The position numbers and the translations under genes were made by a program. Source: Pseudomonas syringae KCTC 12500 (GTDB lineage: Bacteria; Pseudomonadota; Gammaproteobacteria; Pseudomonadales; Pseudomonadaceae). Taken from it: a DNA stretch of 64,000 nucleotides. The notes below the pieces were generated by a model, which made no database searches, had not been told where the DNA came from, and worked only from the letters and a program-made list of their open reading frames with translations. Location: the NCBI RefSeq assembly GCF_000507185.2, contig NZ_AYTM02000002.1, positions 4,995,501 through 5,059,500 of the forward strand, in the 5' to 3' direction. Positions 45,674-54,342 of the stretch are shown piece by piece (the stretch's first letter is position 1; each line of letters opens with the position of its first letter).

Positions 45674-46579
45674 ATGAACAAACCTCTCCCGGATGTTGCC
45701 CTGACGGAAATTTCCCCGGCGCTGGTGTCACTCGACTGGGTCGGCATGCAAGGTGTGGAAGTGCCGATCAGACTGGCTGAAGCGAGCATTCGTCATCCTG
45801 TTCACGCGCATGTCGATCTGCAGGTCGATCTGGCCGACCCGAGCGTCAAGGGTATCCACATGTCGCGGCTCTATCGGTTGCTCGACGGCTATGCCGAGCG
45901 CCAGATCGTCAGCCCGGATACGCTGGCTGCCTTGCTGGAAGCCATGGTCGAGAGCCACCTCGACTGTCACTCCAGCCACGCCCGACTCAAGCTGAGCTTC
46001 AATCTGCTGTGCCGTCGTCCGGCGTTGATCACCGAAGGGCTCAGCGGCTGGAAATCCTACCCTGTGACGCTCGATGCCACCTGGCATGCCGGTCGGTTGT
46101 GTCTCGACAGTTCGGTGGATGTCACCTACTCGTCCACCTGTCCGTGCTCGGCTGCATTGTCTCGCCAATTGCTGGAAGAGGCATTCGCGGCGCGCTTCGG
46201 CAGGCAGTCATTTGTCGATCCGATGCAGGTCGCCGCCTGGTTACGCGAGAACGCATCGTTTGCCACGCCGCACAGCCAACGCAGCGTTGCGACGGTGCAG
46301 GTGCGGGTGGCGGAGCAGGCGGCTGAACTGGGGCTGATGAAGCTGATCGATAGCGTCGAGCAGGCGCTGGGCACTCCGGTGCAAACCGCCGTCAAGCGCG
46401 CCGACGAACAGGCCTTCGCACGGCTCAACGGCCAGAACCTGATGTACGTCGAAGACGCTGCGCGCAAGGTCCAGCAAGCACTCGAGGGCCGCTATGCAGC
46501 TTCCAGCGTCAGCGTTCGTCACTTCGAAAGCCTGCACCCGCACGATGCCGCTGCCCAGACTTCCAACTACCTGTCCTGA
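45674..46579 (+). CDS. folE2: GTP cyclohydrolase IB (zinc-independent)
   Basis: First enzyme of folate synthesis in a form that works with metals other than zinc, 301 residues. Blocks include MQGVEVPIRL near the N-terminus, YSSTCPCSAALSRQLLEE with the catalytic cysteine near 160, and THSQRS-type HSQRSVATVQVRV. It would replace zinc-dependent FolE in zinc starvation, which fits the Zur-type box. A downstream carbonic-anhydrase-like gene follows 11 bases later. Confidence 0.94.
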   Translation: MNKPLPDVALTEISPALVSLDWVGMQGVEVPIRLAEASIRHPVHAHVDLQVDLADPSVKGIHMSRLYRLLDGYAERQIVSPDTLAALLEAMVESHLDCHSSHARLKLSFNLLCRRPALITEGLSGWKSYPVTLDATWHAGRLCLDSSVDVTYSSTCPCSAALSRQLLEEAFAARFGRQSFVDPMQVAAWLRENASFATPHSQRSVATVQVRVAEQAAELGLMKLIDSVEQALGTPVQTAVKRADEQAFARLNGQNLMYVEDAARKVQQALEGRYAASSVSVRHFESLHPHDAAAQTSNYLS

Positions 46580-46590
46580 GGTTTCATTCC

Positions 46591-47151
46591 GTGATCCGTA
46601 AAAATCCTTCCGGCCATCTGCCGGTCATTGCCGAGTCCGCCTACATCGATAAAACCGCGATCATCTGCGGCAAGGTGATCATCAAGGACAACGTGTTTGT
46701 CGGGCCCTACGCCGTGATCCGCGCCGACGAAGTCGATGCCACCGGAGACATGGAACCGATCGTCATCGGTGCCAATTCCAACATTCAGGATGGCGTGGTT
46801 ATCCATTCGAAATCAGGTGCTGCTGTCACCATCGGCGAGTTCACCTCGATTGCCCATCGCTCCATCGTGCACGGACCTTGCATAGTTGGAGATCGCGTGT
46901 TCATCGGGTTCAATAGCGTGTTGTTCAATTGCCAGGTCGGCAACGGCAGTGTGGTCAGGCACAACTCGGTAGTCGACGGTCGCGATTTGCCGGAGCACTT
47001 TTACGTGCCGTCCACCACACGGATCGGGCCGGGCACTGACCTTTCGCAATTTCCACCGGTGAGCATTTCGGCTTCGGAGTTTTCCGAAGATGTGGCGCAC
47101 ACCAATATTGATCTGGTACGCGGCTACAAAGCGCTTCAGAACGAGTTTTGA
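46591..47151 (+). CDS. Gamma-carbonic anhydrase-like hexapeptide-repeat protein
   Basis: Left-handed beta-helix protein of 186 residues. Metal histidines of the gamma class appear in VVIHSKSG (near 70) and SIAHRSIVHG (near 90). GTG at 46591 with GAGG upstream is the start. It is co-transcribed with folE2; in P. aeruginosa the equivalent gene lies in the same zinc-starvation cluster. The protein may use another metal. Acetyltransferase activity is an alternative reading of the fold. Confidence 0.85.
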   Translation: MIRKNPSGHLPVIAESAYIDKTAIICGKVIIKDNVFVGPYAVIRADEVDATGDMEPIVIGANSNIQDGVVIHSKSGAAVTIGEFTSIAHRSIVHGPCIVGDRVFIGFNSVLFNCQVGNGSVVRHNSVVDGRDLPEHFYVPSTTRIGPGTDLSQFPPVSISASEFSEDVAHTNIDLVRGYKALQNEF

Positions 47152-47164
47152 AGCGCTGCGCGCC

Positions 47165-47260
47165 AGCGGCAAGCGGCAAGCGGCAAGTTATAAGCTGCAA
47201 GCTAGAGGCTAAAAGCTTGAAGCTTTCCACTTGCAGCTTGCAGCTTGCAGCTACAAGCCA
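47165..47260. repeat. AGCTGCAAGC-type intergenic repeat cluster
   Basis: Tandem AGCGGCA and GCTTGCAGCTTGCA units with inverted arms, able to form long hairpins. The same word family reappears at 50736-50863. Common in intergenic regions of pseudomonads. It could stop transcription between the carbonic anhydrase and DUF1624 genes. Confidence 0.65.
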
Positions 47261-47291
47261 TTAGCCCCCCATCACGGACCTTGGACTTTTC

Positions 47292-48458
47292 ATGACAACA
47301 GCTGTTCACTCAAACCGGGCACCCGCATCACGACTGCGCTCAATCGATGCTCTGCGCGGGCTGATCATTCTTTTCATGTTGCTGGACCATGTCCGCGAAA
47401 CGTTCTTCATGCACCACCAGGTCATCGACCCGATGGACGTCACAACCACCGCGCCCGAGCTGTTTTTCAGCCGGACGCTGGCGCATTTGTGTGCGCCACT
47501 GTTCGTCCTGCTGACCGGGCTTTCTGCGTTCCTCTATGGCGAGAAACACCAGGGCAAAACCGACGTTGCGGCGTTCCTGCTCAAGCGCGGTCTGTTTCTG
47601 ATTGCGCTGGAGTTCACGCTGGTGAGCTTTGCCTGGACCTTCCAGTTCCCGCCGACCATCATCTACCTGCAAGTGATTTGGGCCATCGGCCTGAGCATGG
47701 TCGCGCTGTCGCTGATGGTGTTTCTGCCGCGCTGGGCGCTGGTGCTCATCGGCGTGGTGATCATCGCCGGGCATAACCTGCTGGACACGGTGCATTTCGG
47801 TGTCGAGTCGGCCATGCACGTGCCGTGGGCGATTCTGCACGACCGTGGCTGGATCGAGGCTTCCGATAACCTGCGCTTGCGTACGTCTTATCCGTTGTTG
47901 CCGTGGATCGGCATCATCGCACTGGGCTACGCCGCAGGCCCCTGGTTCTCAAGCAGCTACGATGCGGCGAAACGCCGTGCGAATCTGTGGAAGTGTGGGG
48001 CAGGGGCGTTGCTGGGCTTCGTGGTTCTGCGCCTGATCAACGGCTACGGTGAAAAGCCGTGGAGCGTCGGCGACAGCGGTATACAGACGCTCATGAGCTT
48101 CTTCAACATCACCAAATACCCGCCCTCGCTGCTGTTCATCTGCCTGACGCTGGGGATTGGTCTGCTGATCCTCATCGCCTTCGAACGCAGTCAGGAGAAA
48201 AGCTGGTTAAGGCCGCTAGTGGTGCTCGGTTCGGCGCCGATGTTTTTCTACCTGCTGCACCTTTACGTGCTGAAGATCCTCTACCTGATTGCCTTGGCGA
48301 TCTGGGGCACCAATCAGGGCACGTACTTCGGTTTCGACCACATGTGGGGCGTCTGGCTGACCTCGGTGGTACTGGCCTTACTGCTGTTCCCGGCGGTGCG
48401 CTGGTTCGCCGCGCTCAAGGCTCGTCGTCGCGATATCAGCTGGCTGAAATACTTCTAA
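47292..48458 (+). CDS. DUF1624 / HGSNAT-like membrane protein
   Basis: Integral membrane protein of 388 residues with about ten helices. The N-terminal RLRSIDALRGLIILFMLLDHVRETFF contains the ALRG and DHVR marks of the DUF1624 (heparan-alpha-glucosaminide acetyltransferase-like) family; the histidine near residue 37 would be the acyl relay. Its acyl acceptor is unknown. Preceded by repeats and followed by a convergent regulator gene. No partner enzymes are nearby. Confidence 0.82.
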   Translation: MTTAVHSNRAPASRLRSIDALRGLIILFMLLDHVRETFFMHHQVIDPMDVTTTAPELFFSRTLAHLCAPLFVLLTGLSAFLYGEKHQGKTDVAAFLLKRGLFLIALEFTLVSFAWTFQFPPTIIYLQVIWAIGLSMVALSLMVFLPRWALVLIGVVIIAGHNLLDTVHFGVESAMHVPWAILHDRGWIEASDNLRLRTSYPLLPWIGIIALGYAAGPWFSSSYDAAKRRANLWKCGAGALLGFVVLRLINGYGEKPWSVGDSGIQTLMSFFNITKYPPSLLFICLTLGIGLLILIAFERSQEKSWLRPLVVLGSAPMFFYLLHLYVLKILYLIALAIWGTNQGTYFGFDHMWGVWLTSVVLALLLFPAVRWFAALKARRRDISWLKYF

Positions 48459-48506
48459 TCCCCGCAATAGCGGTGCGCCTGCTGGCGTACCGCGTCTCGC
48501 CTGGCG

Positions 48507-49112
48507 TCAATCTCCGTGCGCCCCGTAATTCATGATCGACAGCAGCTTGATCGGCACCTGCACCAGTTGCTCGGGGCCATGGGGGATGTCGCCGTCGAAG
48601 GTCAGGCTGTCACCGGCCTGCATCGGATATAACTGGTTACCGTGGCGGTAGATCAGTTCGCCTTCCAGCAGGTGCAAAAACTCCGTGCCTGGGTGTGAGA
48701 AGGTCGGAAACTCTTCGCTGGCATCGTCCATCGTCACCATGTACGCCTCGAAACTCTTCTTCGGCCCACGGGTATGGTTGAGCAGGTGATAGGTGTGGCC
48801 TTTCTCGGTGCCGCGCCTCACCACTTCGAGTCCTTCATCGGCCTTCACCAGCAGGGCGCTGCTGCCTTGCTGGTCATACTGGCTGAACAGTTTGGACATG
48901 GGCATGCCCAGCACGTCGCACAGGCGGCTGAGGTTGTCGAGGCTGGTCGAGACCTGCGCGTTCTCGATCTTGCTCAGCATGCCCTGGCTGATACCGGCGA
49001 TGCGCGCCACGTCGGCGAGCTTCAATTCCTGAGCCTGGCGCTGTCGCTTGATCTGGATGCCCAGGTACTGCTCGAGCTTCAATTTCGGATGTGGTTCGGT
49101 CGGCATGTTCAT
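48507..49112 (-). CDS. XRE-family regulator with C-terminal cupin
   Basis: A 201-residue regulator. Helix-turn-helix in residues about 17-72 (LGIQIKRQRQAQELKLADVARIAGISQGMLSKIENAQVSTSLDNL). Cupin domain at about 120-195 (FLHLLEGELIYRHGNQLYPMQAGDSLTFDGDIPHGPEQLVQVP) for a small effector. It is divergent from the glnT operon, and repeated GGGAAA-N5-TTTCC sites fill the space between. The inferred job is control of glnT-glxBCD. ATG at 49112 or 49106 are both possible; TTG at 49136 is less likely. Confidence 0.9.
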   Translation of the reverse strand: MNMPTEPHPKLKLEQYLGIQIKRQRQAQELKLADVARIAGISQGMLSKIENAQVSTSLDNLSRLCDVLGMPMSKLFSQYDQQGSSALLVKADEGLEVVRRGTEKGHTYHLLNHTRGPKKSFEAYMVTMDDASEEFPTFSHPGTEFLHLLEGELIYRHGNQLYPMQAGDSLTFDGDIPHGPEQLVQVPIKLLSIMNYGAHGD

Positions 49113-49154
49113 CGGCTTTGCACAGTTTCCGTTCAATAATTTTTATTTCGCACT

Positions 49155-49171
49155 GGGAATGTGCGTTTCGA
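49155..49171. promoter_or_regulatory. Operator-like site 1 (degenerate)
   Basis: GGGAAT-GTGCG-TTTCGA, the same 6-5-6 layout as the two stronger sites at 49210 and 49307 with two or three mismatches. Nearest to the regulator's own start. Confidence 0.35.
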
Positions 49172-49209
49172 CAGGCCGTGGTGTGGCCGGTGTGCAGATT
49201 ATTCCCAGA

Positions 49210-49226
49210 GGGAAAACGAGTTTCCC
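49210..49226. promoter_or_regulatory. Operator-like site 2
   Basis: GGGAAA-ACGAG-TTTCCC, a perfect inverted repeat with 5-base spacer. TTCCC also lies just before it (49202), forming a second overlapping palindrome. Confidence 0.5.
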
Positions 49227-49306
49227 ATATAAACAGCAGAATTACCCCTCATGAGTTGCTTCGTTTGACTGACATACCGAACTGGCAAGCGCTTTGCATT
49301 CCTAAA

Positions 49307-49323
49307 GGGAAAGTAACTTTCCT
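49307..49323. promoter_or_regulatory. Operator-like site 3
   Basis: GGGAAA-GTAAC-TTTCCT, inverted repeat with the same 5-base spacer; the inner GGAAAGTAACTTTCC is a perfect 7-1-7 palindrome. It lies about 80 bases before glnT. Confidence 0.5.
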
Positions 49324-49400
49324 GTTCGGAATATGCACCGAGAGGCAGTGAACAGCGGCCCTTCCCTGAAACGTTTTGCTTTTGCCAGGAGACACGTCCC

Positions 49401-50735
49401 ATGTTGCCACCCGAAACACAGCGTCTGATCGAACAGCACGGCATCAAGTACGTACTGGCTCAGTTCGTCGACATTCATGGTTCGGCCAAGACCAAATCGG
49501 TTCCTGTGACAGGTCTGGAAATGGTTGCAGAGGACGGTGCCGGCTTTGCCGGTTTCGCGATCTGCGGGATGGGCATGGAGCCTCACGGGCCGGACTTCAT
49601 GGCCCGGGGTGATCTGTCGTCGCTGACCCCGGTGCCATGGCAGCCGGGCTATGGACGGGTGGTGTGCATCGGCCATGTGGATGGCAAACCCTGGCCCTAT
49701 GACAGTCGTTACGTGTTGCAGCAGCAGGTCGAACGCCTCGGCCAGCGTGGCTGGACCCTCAATACCGGCCTGGAGCCCGAGTTCAGTCTGTTCAAGCGCG
49801 ATGTCACCGGCAGCCTGCAGATGGTCGATGCCAGCGATAACCTCGACAAGCCCTGCTACGACTACAAGGGGCTGTCGCGCTCTCGCGAGTTTCTCGAGCG
49901 CCTGACCGAAGCATTGCAGCCGGTGGGTTTCGACATCTATCAGATCGATCACGAAGACGCCAACGGCCAGTTCGAGATCAATTACACCTACAGCGAGGCC
50001 ATGGAATCGGCTGACCGTTTCACCTTCTTCCGCATGGCCGCCGGAGAGATCGCCAATGACATGGGCATGATCTGCTCGTTCATGCCCAAGCCTGATCCCA
50101 AACGTGCCGGCAATGGCATGCACTTTCACCTGTCGATCGCCAGTGCCAGCAACAAGAACCTGTTCCACGATGCCAGCGATCCGAGCGGCATGGGGTTGTC
50201 GAAGCTGGCCTATCACTTCGCCGCGGGCCTGCTGGCTCACGGGCCTGCGCTGTGTGCCTTTGCCGCACCCACGGTCAACTCCTACAAGCGCCTGGTGGTC
50301 GGCAATTCACTCTCGGGCGCCACTTGGGCTCCGGCGTTTATTGCCTTCGGTGCCAACAACCGCTCGGCGATGGTACGCGTGCCTTACGGCCGCCTGGAGT
50401 TTCGCCTGCCTGACGCCGGTTGCAATCCGTATCTGGTCAGCGCCGCGATCATTGCCGCAGGGCTCGACGGTATCGACCGGCAACTGGAAATCGATCACGT
50501 CTGCAACGAGAACCTCTACAAATTGAGCCTCGAAGAGATTGCCGCACGGGGCATCAAGACCCTGCCGCAGTCGCTCAACGAAGCCTGCGATGCATTGCAG
50601 GCCGATCCGTTGTTTGGCGAAGTGCTGGGCAGCGAGATTGTCGATGAATTCATCCGCCTCAAGCGCATGGAATGGGTGGAATACAGCCGCCACGTGAGCG
50701 ACTGGGAAGTGAAGCGCTATATCGAGTTTTTCTAG
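49401..50735 (+). CDS. glnT: GlnT/GmaS-type glutamine synthetase
   Basis: A 444-residue synthetase of the type III / gamma-glutamylmethylamide synthetase group, ligating ammonia or methylamine to glutamate with ATP. Key blocks: [14 protein letters not shown] with metal-binding Glu near residue 121, [21 protein letters not shown] near 184, [11 protein letters not shown] near 236, and NRSAMVRVP...[15 protein letters not shown] near 310-345. The three downstream genes are those that accompany gmaS in the N-methylglutamate pathway, which suggests methylamine as possible substrate. It is divergent from the XRE-cupin gene. Confidence 0.88.
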   Translation: MLPPETQRLIEQHGIKYVLAQFVDIHGSAKTKSVPVTGLEMVAEDGAGFAGFAICGMGMEPHGPDFMARGDLSSLTPVPWQPGYGRVVCIGHVDGKPWPYDSRYVLQQQVERLGQRGWTLNTGLEPEFSLFKRDVTGSLQMVDASDNLDKPCYDYKGLSRSREFLERLTEALQPVGFDIYQIDHEDANGQFEINYTYSEAMESADRFTFFRMAAGEIANDMGMICSFMPKPDPKRAGNGMHFHLSIASASNKNLFHDASDPSGMGLSKLAYHFAAGLLAHGPALCAFAAPTVNSYKRLVVGNSLSGATWAPAFIAFGANNRSAMVRVPYGRLEFRLPDAGCNPYLVSAAIIAAGLDGIDRQLEIDHVCNENLYKLSLEEIAARGIKTLPQSLNEACDALQADPLFGEVLGSEIVDEFIRLKRMEWVEYSRHVSDWEVKRYIEFF

Positions 50736-50863
50736 CGGCAAGTTTCAGAGAGCAGCTGCAAGTTTCAAGCGGCAAGCTGCAAGAAGAAGCGGATTGCGGC
50801 GTGTTTGATTTCTCTGTCTACGCGGTTGGTTTTTAGCTTGCAGCTAAAAGCTTGCCGCTCCCG
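50736..50863. repeat. AGCTGCAAGC-type repeat between glnT and glxB
   Basis: Inverted arms with AGCGGCAAGCTGCAAG and its complement-like TTAGCTTGCAGC enclose some 40 AT-richer bases. It occupies nearly all of the 143-base gap inside an otherwise tight operon and could attenuate or stabilise the message. Confidence 0.6.
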
Positions 50864-50878
50864 AACAAGGTGAGGCGT

Positions 50879-51799
50879 ATGTGCGGAATCGTTGGTTTGT
50901 ATCTGAAAAGCCCGGCGCTGGAGTCGCAACTCGGCAAGTTGTTCGAGCCGATGCTCGAAGCCATGACCGACCGCGGACCGGACAGTGCCGGGTTCGCCAT
51001 CTATGGCGATGAAGTGGCGCAGGGCTGGGTCAAGCTGACCTTGCAGGCCACCACCGAACAGTATGATTTCACGGCGTTGATCGCGGCGCTGCAAGACAGG
51101 TTGAGCGCGCCGCTGGACTGGTTTCAGAACGCCAGCGCTGTGGTCTTGAAGATTCAGGCAGAAGAAGCCCCGGTGCGTGCCGCGCTGGCGGAGCTGGCAC
51201 CGAGCGTGCGCATCATGAGTGCCGGGCAGAGCATCGAGATCCTCAAGGGCATGGGCCTGCCGCGGGAGATTTCCGAACGTTTCGGTCTGGCGTCCATGAA
51301 AGGCAGCCACATCATCGGCCACACGCGCATGGCCACCGAAAGCGCCGTGACCATGGAAGGCAGTCACCCGTTCTCCACGGGCTCCGACCTGTGCCTGGTG
51401 CACAACGGCTCACTGTCCAATCACTTTCGTCTGCGCCAGAACCTGCGCCGCGAGGGTATTCATTTCGAGACCGATAACGACACCGAAGTGGCGGCGGGGT
51501 ATCTGGCCTGGCGTCTGCAACAGGGCGACAGCCTGAAACAGGCACTCGACAAGTCGCTCGAAGACCTCGATGGCTTCTTTACTTTCGCCATCGGCACACG
51601 CAATGGTTTTGCGGTGATTCGCGACCCGATCGCCTGCAAGCCGGCAATCCTAGCGGAAACCGATGACTACGTCGCCATGGCCTCGGAATACCAGGCGCTG
51701 TCCAGCCTGCCGGGGATTGAAAACGCCAGGGTCTGGGAACCGGTCCCGGCCACCATGTACATCTGGGAACGCGAGCCAGCCGAGGGAGCACGTCCATGA
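50879..51799 (+). CDS. glxB: Glutamine amidotransferase subunit (GlxB/MgsA-like)
   Basis: Class II glutamine amidotransferase, 306 residues, corresponding to the N-terminal domain of glutamate synthase. MCGIVGLY puts the catalytic Cys at position 2, which decides the start at 50879. Other blocks: DRGPDSAGFAIYGDE, GHTRMATESAVTMEGSHPF near residue 145 and SLCLVHNG-type LCLVHNGSLSNH. Works with the two downstream subunits. Confidence 0.9.
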   Translation: MCGIVGLYLKSPALESQLGKLFEPMLEAMTDRGPDSAGFAIYGDEVAQGWVKLTLQATTEQYDFTALIAALQDRLSAPLDWFQNASAVVLKIQAEEAPVRAALAELAPSVRIMSAGQSIEILKGMGLPREISERFGLASMKGSHIIGHTRMATESAVTMEGSHPFSTGSDLCLVHNGSLSNHFRLRQNLRREGIHFETDNDTEVAAGYLAWRLQQGDSLKQALDKSLEDLDGFFTFAIGTRNGFAVIRDPIACKPAILAETDDYVAMASEYQALSSLPGIENARVWEPVPATMYIWEREPAEGARP

Positions 51800-52479
51800 A
51801 AACCGTCGATCTTTCCAGCACCACCGTGCGTGATCTCAATCAGGCCCTGCACGATCAGGTCAAGGAAGTACAGGACCGCGAATGGCTGGTCACGCATCCC
51901 GATGGCGCACACAACCTGGCGGTCGGCGTCAACGAAGCCATCTCCATCGATATCCAGGGCCACGCGGGTTACTACTGCGCGGGGATGAACCAGAAAGCGT
52001 CGATCACTGTGCACGGCAATGTCGGCGTCGGCTGCGCGGAAAACATGATGTCCGGCGCTGTGCGGGTCAAGGGCAGTGCCTCGCAGGCGGCCGGCGCAAC
52101 GGCACATGGCGGCTTGCTGGTAATTGAAGGCGATGCCGGGGCGCGTTGCGGGATTTCCATGAAAGGCATCGACATCGTGGTCGGCGGCAGCATCGGCCAC
52201 ATGAGCTGCTTCATGGGCCAGGCCGGCCGGCTGGTGGTCTGCGGCGACGCCGGTGATGCGCTGGGCGACTCGCTGTATGAAACGCGGATCTACGTCAAAG
52301 GCAAGGTCGAGTCACTGGGCTCTGACTGCATCGCCAAGGAGATGCGTGAAGAGCATCTGCAGGAGTTGCAGGAGTTGCTCAATCGCGCGGGCTTCAACGA
52401 GAAGGCAGCGGATTTCAAACGCTACGGCTCGGCCCGTCAGCTGTACAACTTCAAAGTCGATAACGCCTCCGCGTACTGA
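51796..52479 (+). CDS. glxC: GXGXG-motif subunit (GlxC/MgsB-like)
   Basis: A 227-residue right-handed beta-helix protein equal to the C-terminal GXGXG domain of glutamate synthase. Repeated glycine-rich turns (HGNVGVGCAENMMSGAVRVKGSASQAAGATAHGG; GDAGARCGISMKG) are plain. It likely shapes the complex; no active site is known. It overlaps glxB by 4 bases. Confidence 0.9.
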   Translation: MKTVDLSSTTVRDLNQALHDQVKEVQDREWLVTHPDGAHNLAVGVNEAISIDIQGHAGYYCAGMNQKASITVHGNVGVGCAENMMSGAVRVKGSASQAAGATAHGGLLVIEGDAGARCGISMKGIDIVVGGSIGHMSCFMGQAGRLVVCGDAGDALGDSLYETRIYVKGKVESLGSDCIAKEMREEHLQELQELLNRAGFNEKAADFKRYGSARQLYNFKVDNASAY

Positions 52480-52494
52480 TCCAGGAGCATTACC

Positions 52495-53835
52495 ATGAGC
52501 GACCCTATCAGCCACAAACCTGCTCCAGTCCTGCGCGAGTCGGCCACCTTCGATCGCCTGACCATTCAGGAAATCCAGCGTGCTGCGGAAACCGGCATCT
52601 ACGACATTCGTGGTGGCGGCACCAAGCGCAAACTGCCGCACTTCGACGACCTGCTGTTGCTCGGCGCCAGTGTGTCGCGCTACCCGCTGGAAGGCTACCG
52701 CGAGAAGTGCGGCACTGACGTGGTGCTCGGCAATCGTTTTGCCAAGAAGCCGCTGTATCTGAAAATCCCCGTGACCATTGCAGGCATGAGCTTCGGCGCG
52801 TTGTCGGCCAACGCCAAGGAAGCACTGGGGCGCGGCGCGACCATCGCCGGGACCAGCACCACCACCGGCGACGGCGGCATGACCCCGGAAGAGCGTGGTC
52901 AGTCGCAGCATCTGGTCTATCAGTACCTGCCATCGCGTTATGGCATGAACCCGGACGACTTGCGCAAGGCCGATGCCATCGAGATCGTGCTGGGGCAGGG
53001 CGCCAAACCGGGCGGCGGTGGCATGCTGCTGGGCATGAAAGTCACCGAACGGGTGGCCGGCATGCGCACCTTGCCGGTCGGTGTCGATCAGCGCTCGGCC
53101 TGCCGTCACCCGGACTGGACCGGCCCGGACGATCTGGCGATCAAGATTGCCGAGATTCGCGAGATCACCGACTGGGAAAAGCCGATCTACGTGAAGATCG
53201 GTGCCAGCCGTCCCTACTACGACGTGAAACTGGCCGTAAAAGCGGGCGCCGACGTGATCGTGCTCGACGGCATGCAGGGCGGTACGGCGGCGACTCAGGA
53301 AGTGTTCATCGAACACGTCGGCATTCCGATTCTGCCTGCCATCCCGCAGGCCGTGCAGGCGCTGCAGGAAATGGGCATGCATCGCAAGGTGCAGTTGATC
53401 GTCTCTGGCGGCATCCGCAACGGCGCCGACGTGGCCAAGGCCATGGCGCTGGGTGCCGACGCAGTGGCGATTGGCACGGCGGCACTGATAGCACTGGGTG
53501 ACAACCATCCGCGGCTCGACGAAGAACTGAAAAAGATCGGCTCGGCAGCGGGTTACTACGACGACTGGCAAAACGGCCGCGACCCGGCGGGCATCACCAC
53601 CCAGGACCCGGAACTGTCCAAACGCCTCGACCCGGTCGAAGGCGGCCGGCGCCTGGCCAACTACCTGCGCGTACTCGTCCTCGAAGCCCAGACCATGGCC
53701 CGCGCATGCGGTAAATCACACCTGCACAACCTCGACCCGGAAGACCTGGTGGCACTGACCGTCGAATCAGCAGCCATGGCCCGCGTGCCCCTGGCCGGGA
53801 CATCGTGGATTCCGGGGTCTGGTTCTGGTTACTGA
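52495..53835 (+). CDS. glxD: FMN-binding glutamate synthase-like subunit (GlxD/MgsC-like)
   Basis: A 446-residue protein matching the FMN/synthase domain of glutamate synthase. Blocks: KIPVTIAGMSFGALSANAKEALGRGATIAGTSTTTGDGGM near residue 85, AGADVIVLDGMQGGTAATQEVF near 248, VQLIVSGGIRNGADVAKAMALGADAVAIGTAALIA near 300. The usual 3Fe-4S cysteine cluster of GltB is not evident. In methylotrophs such a trio makes N-methylglutamate from methylamine and glutamate via GmaS product. Confidence 0.9.
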   Translation: MSDPISHKPAPVLRESATFDRLTIQEIQRAAETGIYDIRGGGTKRKLPHFDDLLLLGASVSRYPLEGYREKCGTDVVLGNRFAKKPLYLKIPVTIAGMSFGALSANAKEALGRGATIAGTSTTTGDGGMTPEERGQSQHLVYQYLPSRYGMNPDDLRKADAIEIVLGQGAKPGGGGMLLGMKVTERVAGMRTLPVGVDQRSACRHPDWTGPDDLAIKIAEIREITDWEKPIYVKIGASRPYYDVKLAVKAGADVIVLDGMQGGTAATQEVFIEHVGIPILPAIPQAVQALQEMGMHRKVQLIVSGGIRNGADVAKAMALGADAVAIGTAALIALGDNHPRLDEELKKIGSAAGYYDDWQNGRDPAGITTQDPELSKRLDPVEGGRRLANYLRVLVLEAQTMARACGKSHLHNLDPEDLVALTVESAAMARVPLAGTSWIPGSGSGY

Positions 53836-54028
53836 CGCCATAACGTGCTTTCGATCACGATGGCACAGACGACGCAAATTGCGACGTAAGTGACAGGGCG
53901 AAGGAACCCGACGAAGTCGGGCCGGAAACGGAGCTGCGGGCTTTGCCTACTTTGGCCCCATCAAAGTAGGTCGCCGAGGAGCGAAAAGGTGATCTGAGCC
54001 GGACCCCAACCTACCTGATATTACAGAA

Positions 54029-54081
54029 ACGCTCTGTGACGCAGAGCGTCACGAAAGGCATTACCACGCGTGGGAACGAGA
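54029..54081. repeat. Palindromic element related to the IS target site
   Basis: ACGCTCTG-TGACG-CAGAGCGT hairpin followed by CACGAAAGGCATTACCACG and CGTGGGAACG. Read against the sequence right of the IS (36283-36320, reverse complement) the two are nearly identical, so they are copies of one repeat. Confidence 0.65.
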
Positions 54082-54102
54082 GTCGCAATGTGATTTTTGA
54101 TT

Positions 54103-54218
54103 CTGGCCGAAGGCCGTAGGAGCGAACTTGTTCGCGAAGAAGGCTTCTCAATCGACGTATTTTTGCCGATTACACTCGCGCTTTCGCGAACAAGTTCGCT
54201 CCTACGCCCTTCGGGCAG
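54103..54218. repeat. REPIN: two inverted REP sequences
   Basis: GTAGGAGCGAACTTGTTCGC at 54116 recurs as its exact complement ending at 54205 (23-bp arms). Outer TCTGGCCGAAGG and CCTTCGGGCAGA continue the symmetry. About 44 bases separate the arms. The word GTAGGAGCG is typical of pseudomonad REPs. Confidence 0.85.
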
Positions 54219-54342
54219 AAGCCTGGAAGCCTTTTACCTGGAGCATCCAGGACTTGCGCATAACGATGAGTGCAGAGCGTGTGGAGGATCAATATTATGG
54301 TCTGAGCAGCATTTTCCTGGGCCTCTCAGGCAATCTCAACAC

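Larger units (their letters stand above)
53836..54342. other. Repeat-rich gap with no supported gene
   Basis: About 500 bases between glxD and a monooxygenase gene. It holds a CCTACTTTG/CAAAGTAGG hairpin at 53946-53970, the palindromic element at 54029-54081 and a REPIN at 54103-54218. Open frames here are short, run through the repeats and have no family features. Confidence 0.7.

Noticed and set aside
47165..47260. CRISPR-like tandem repeats
   Set aside because: Units are short, variable and inverted, without constant spacers; they are intergenic hairpin repeats.
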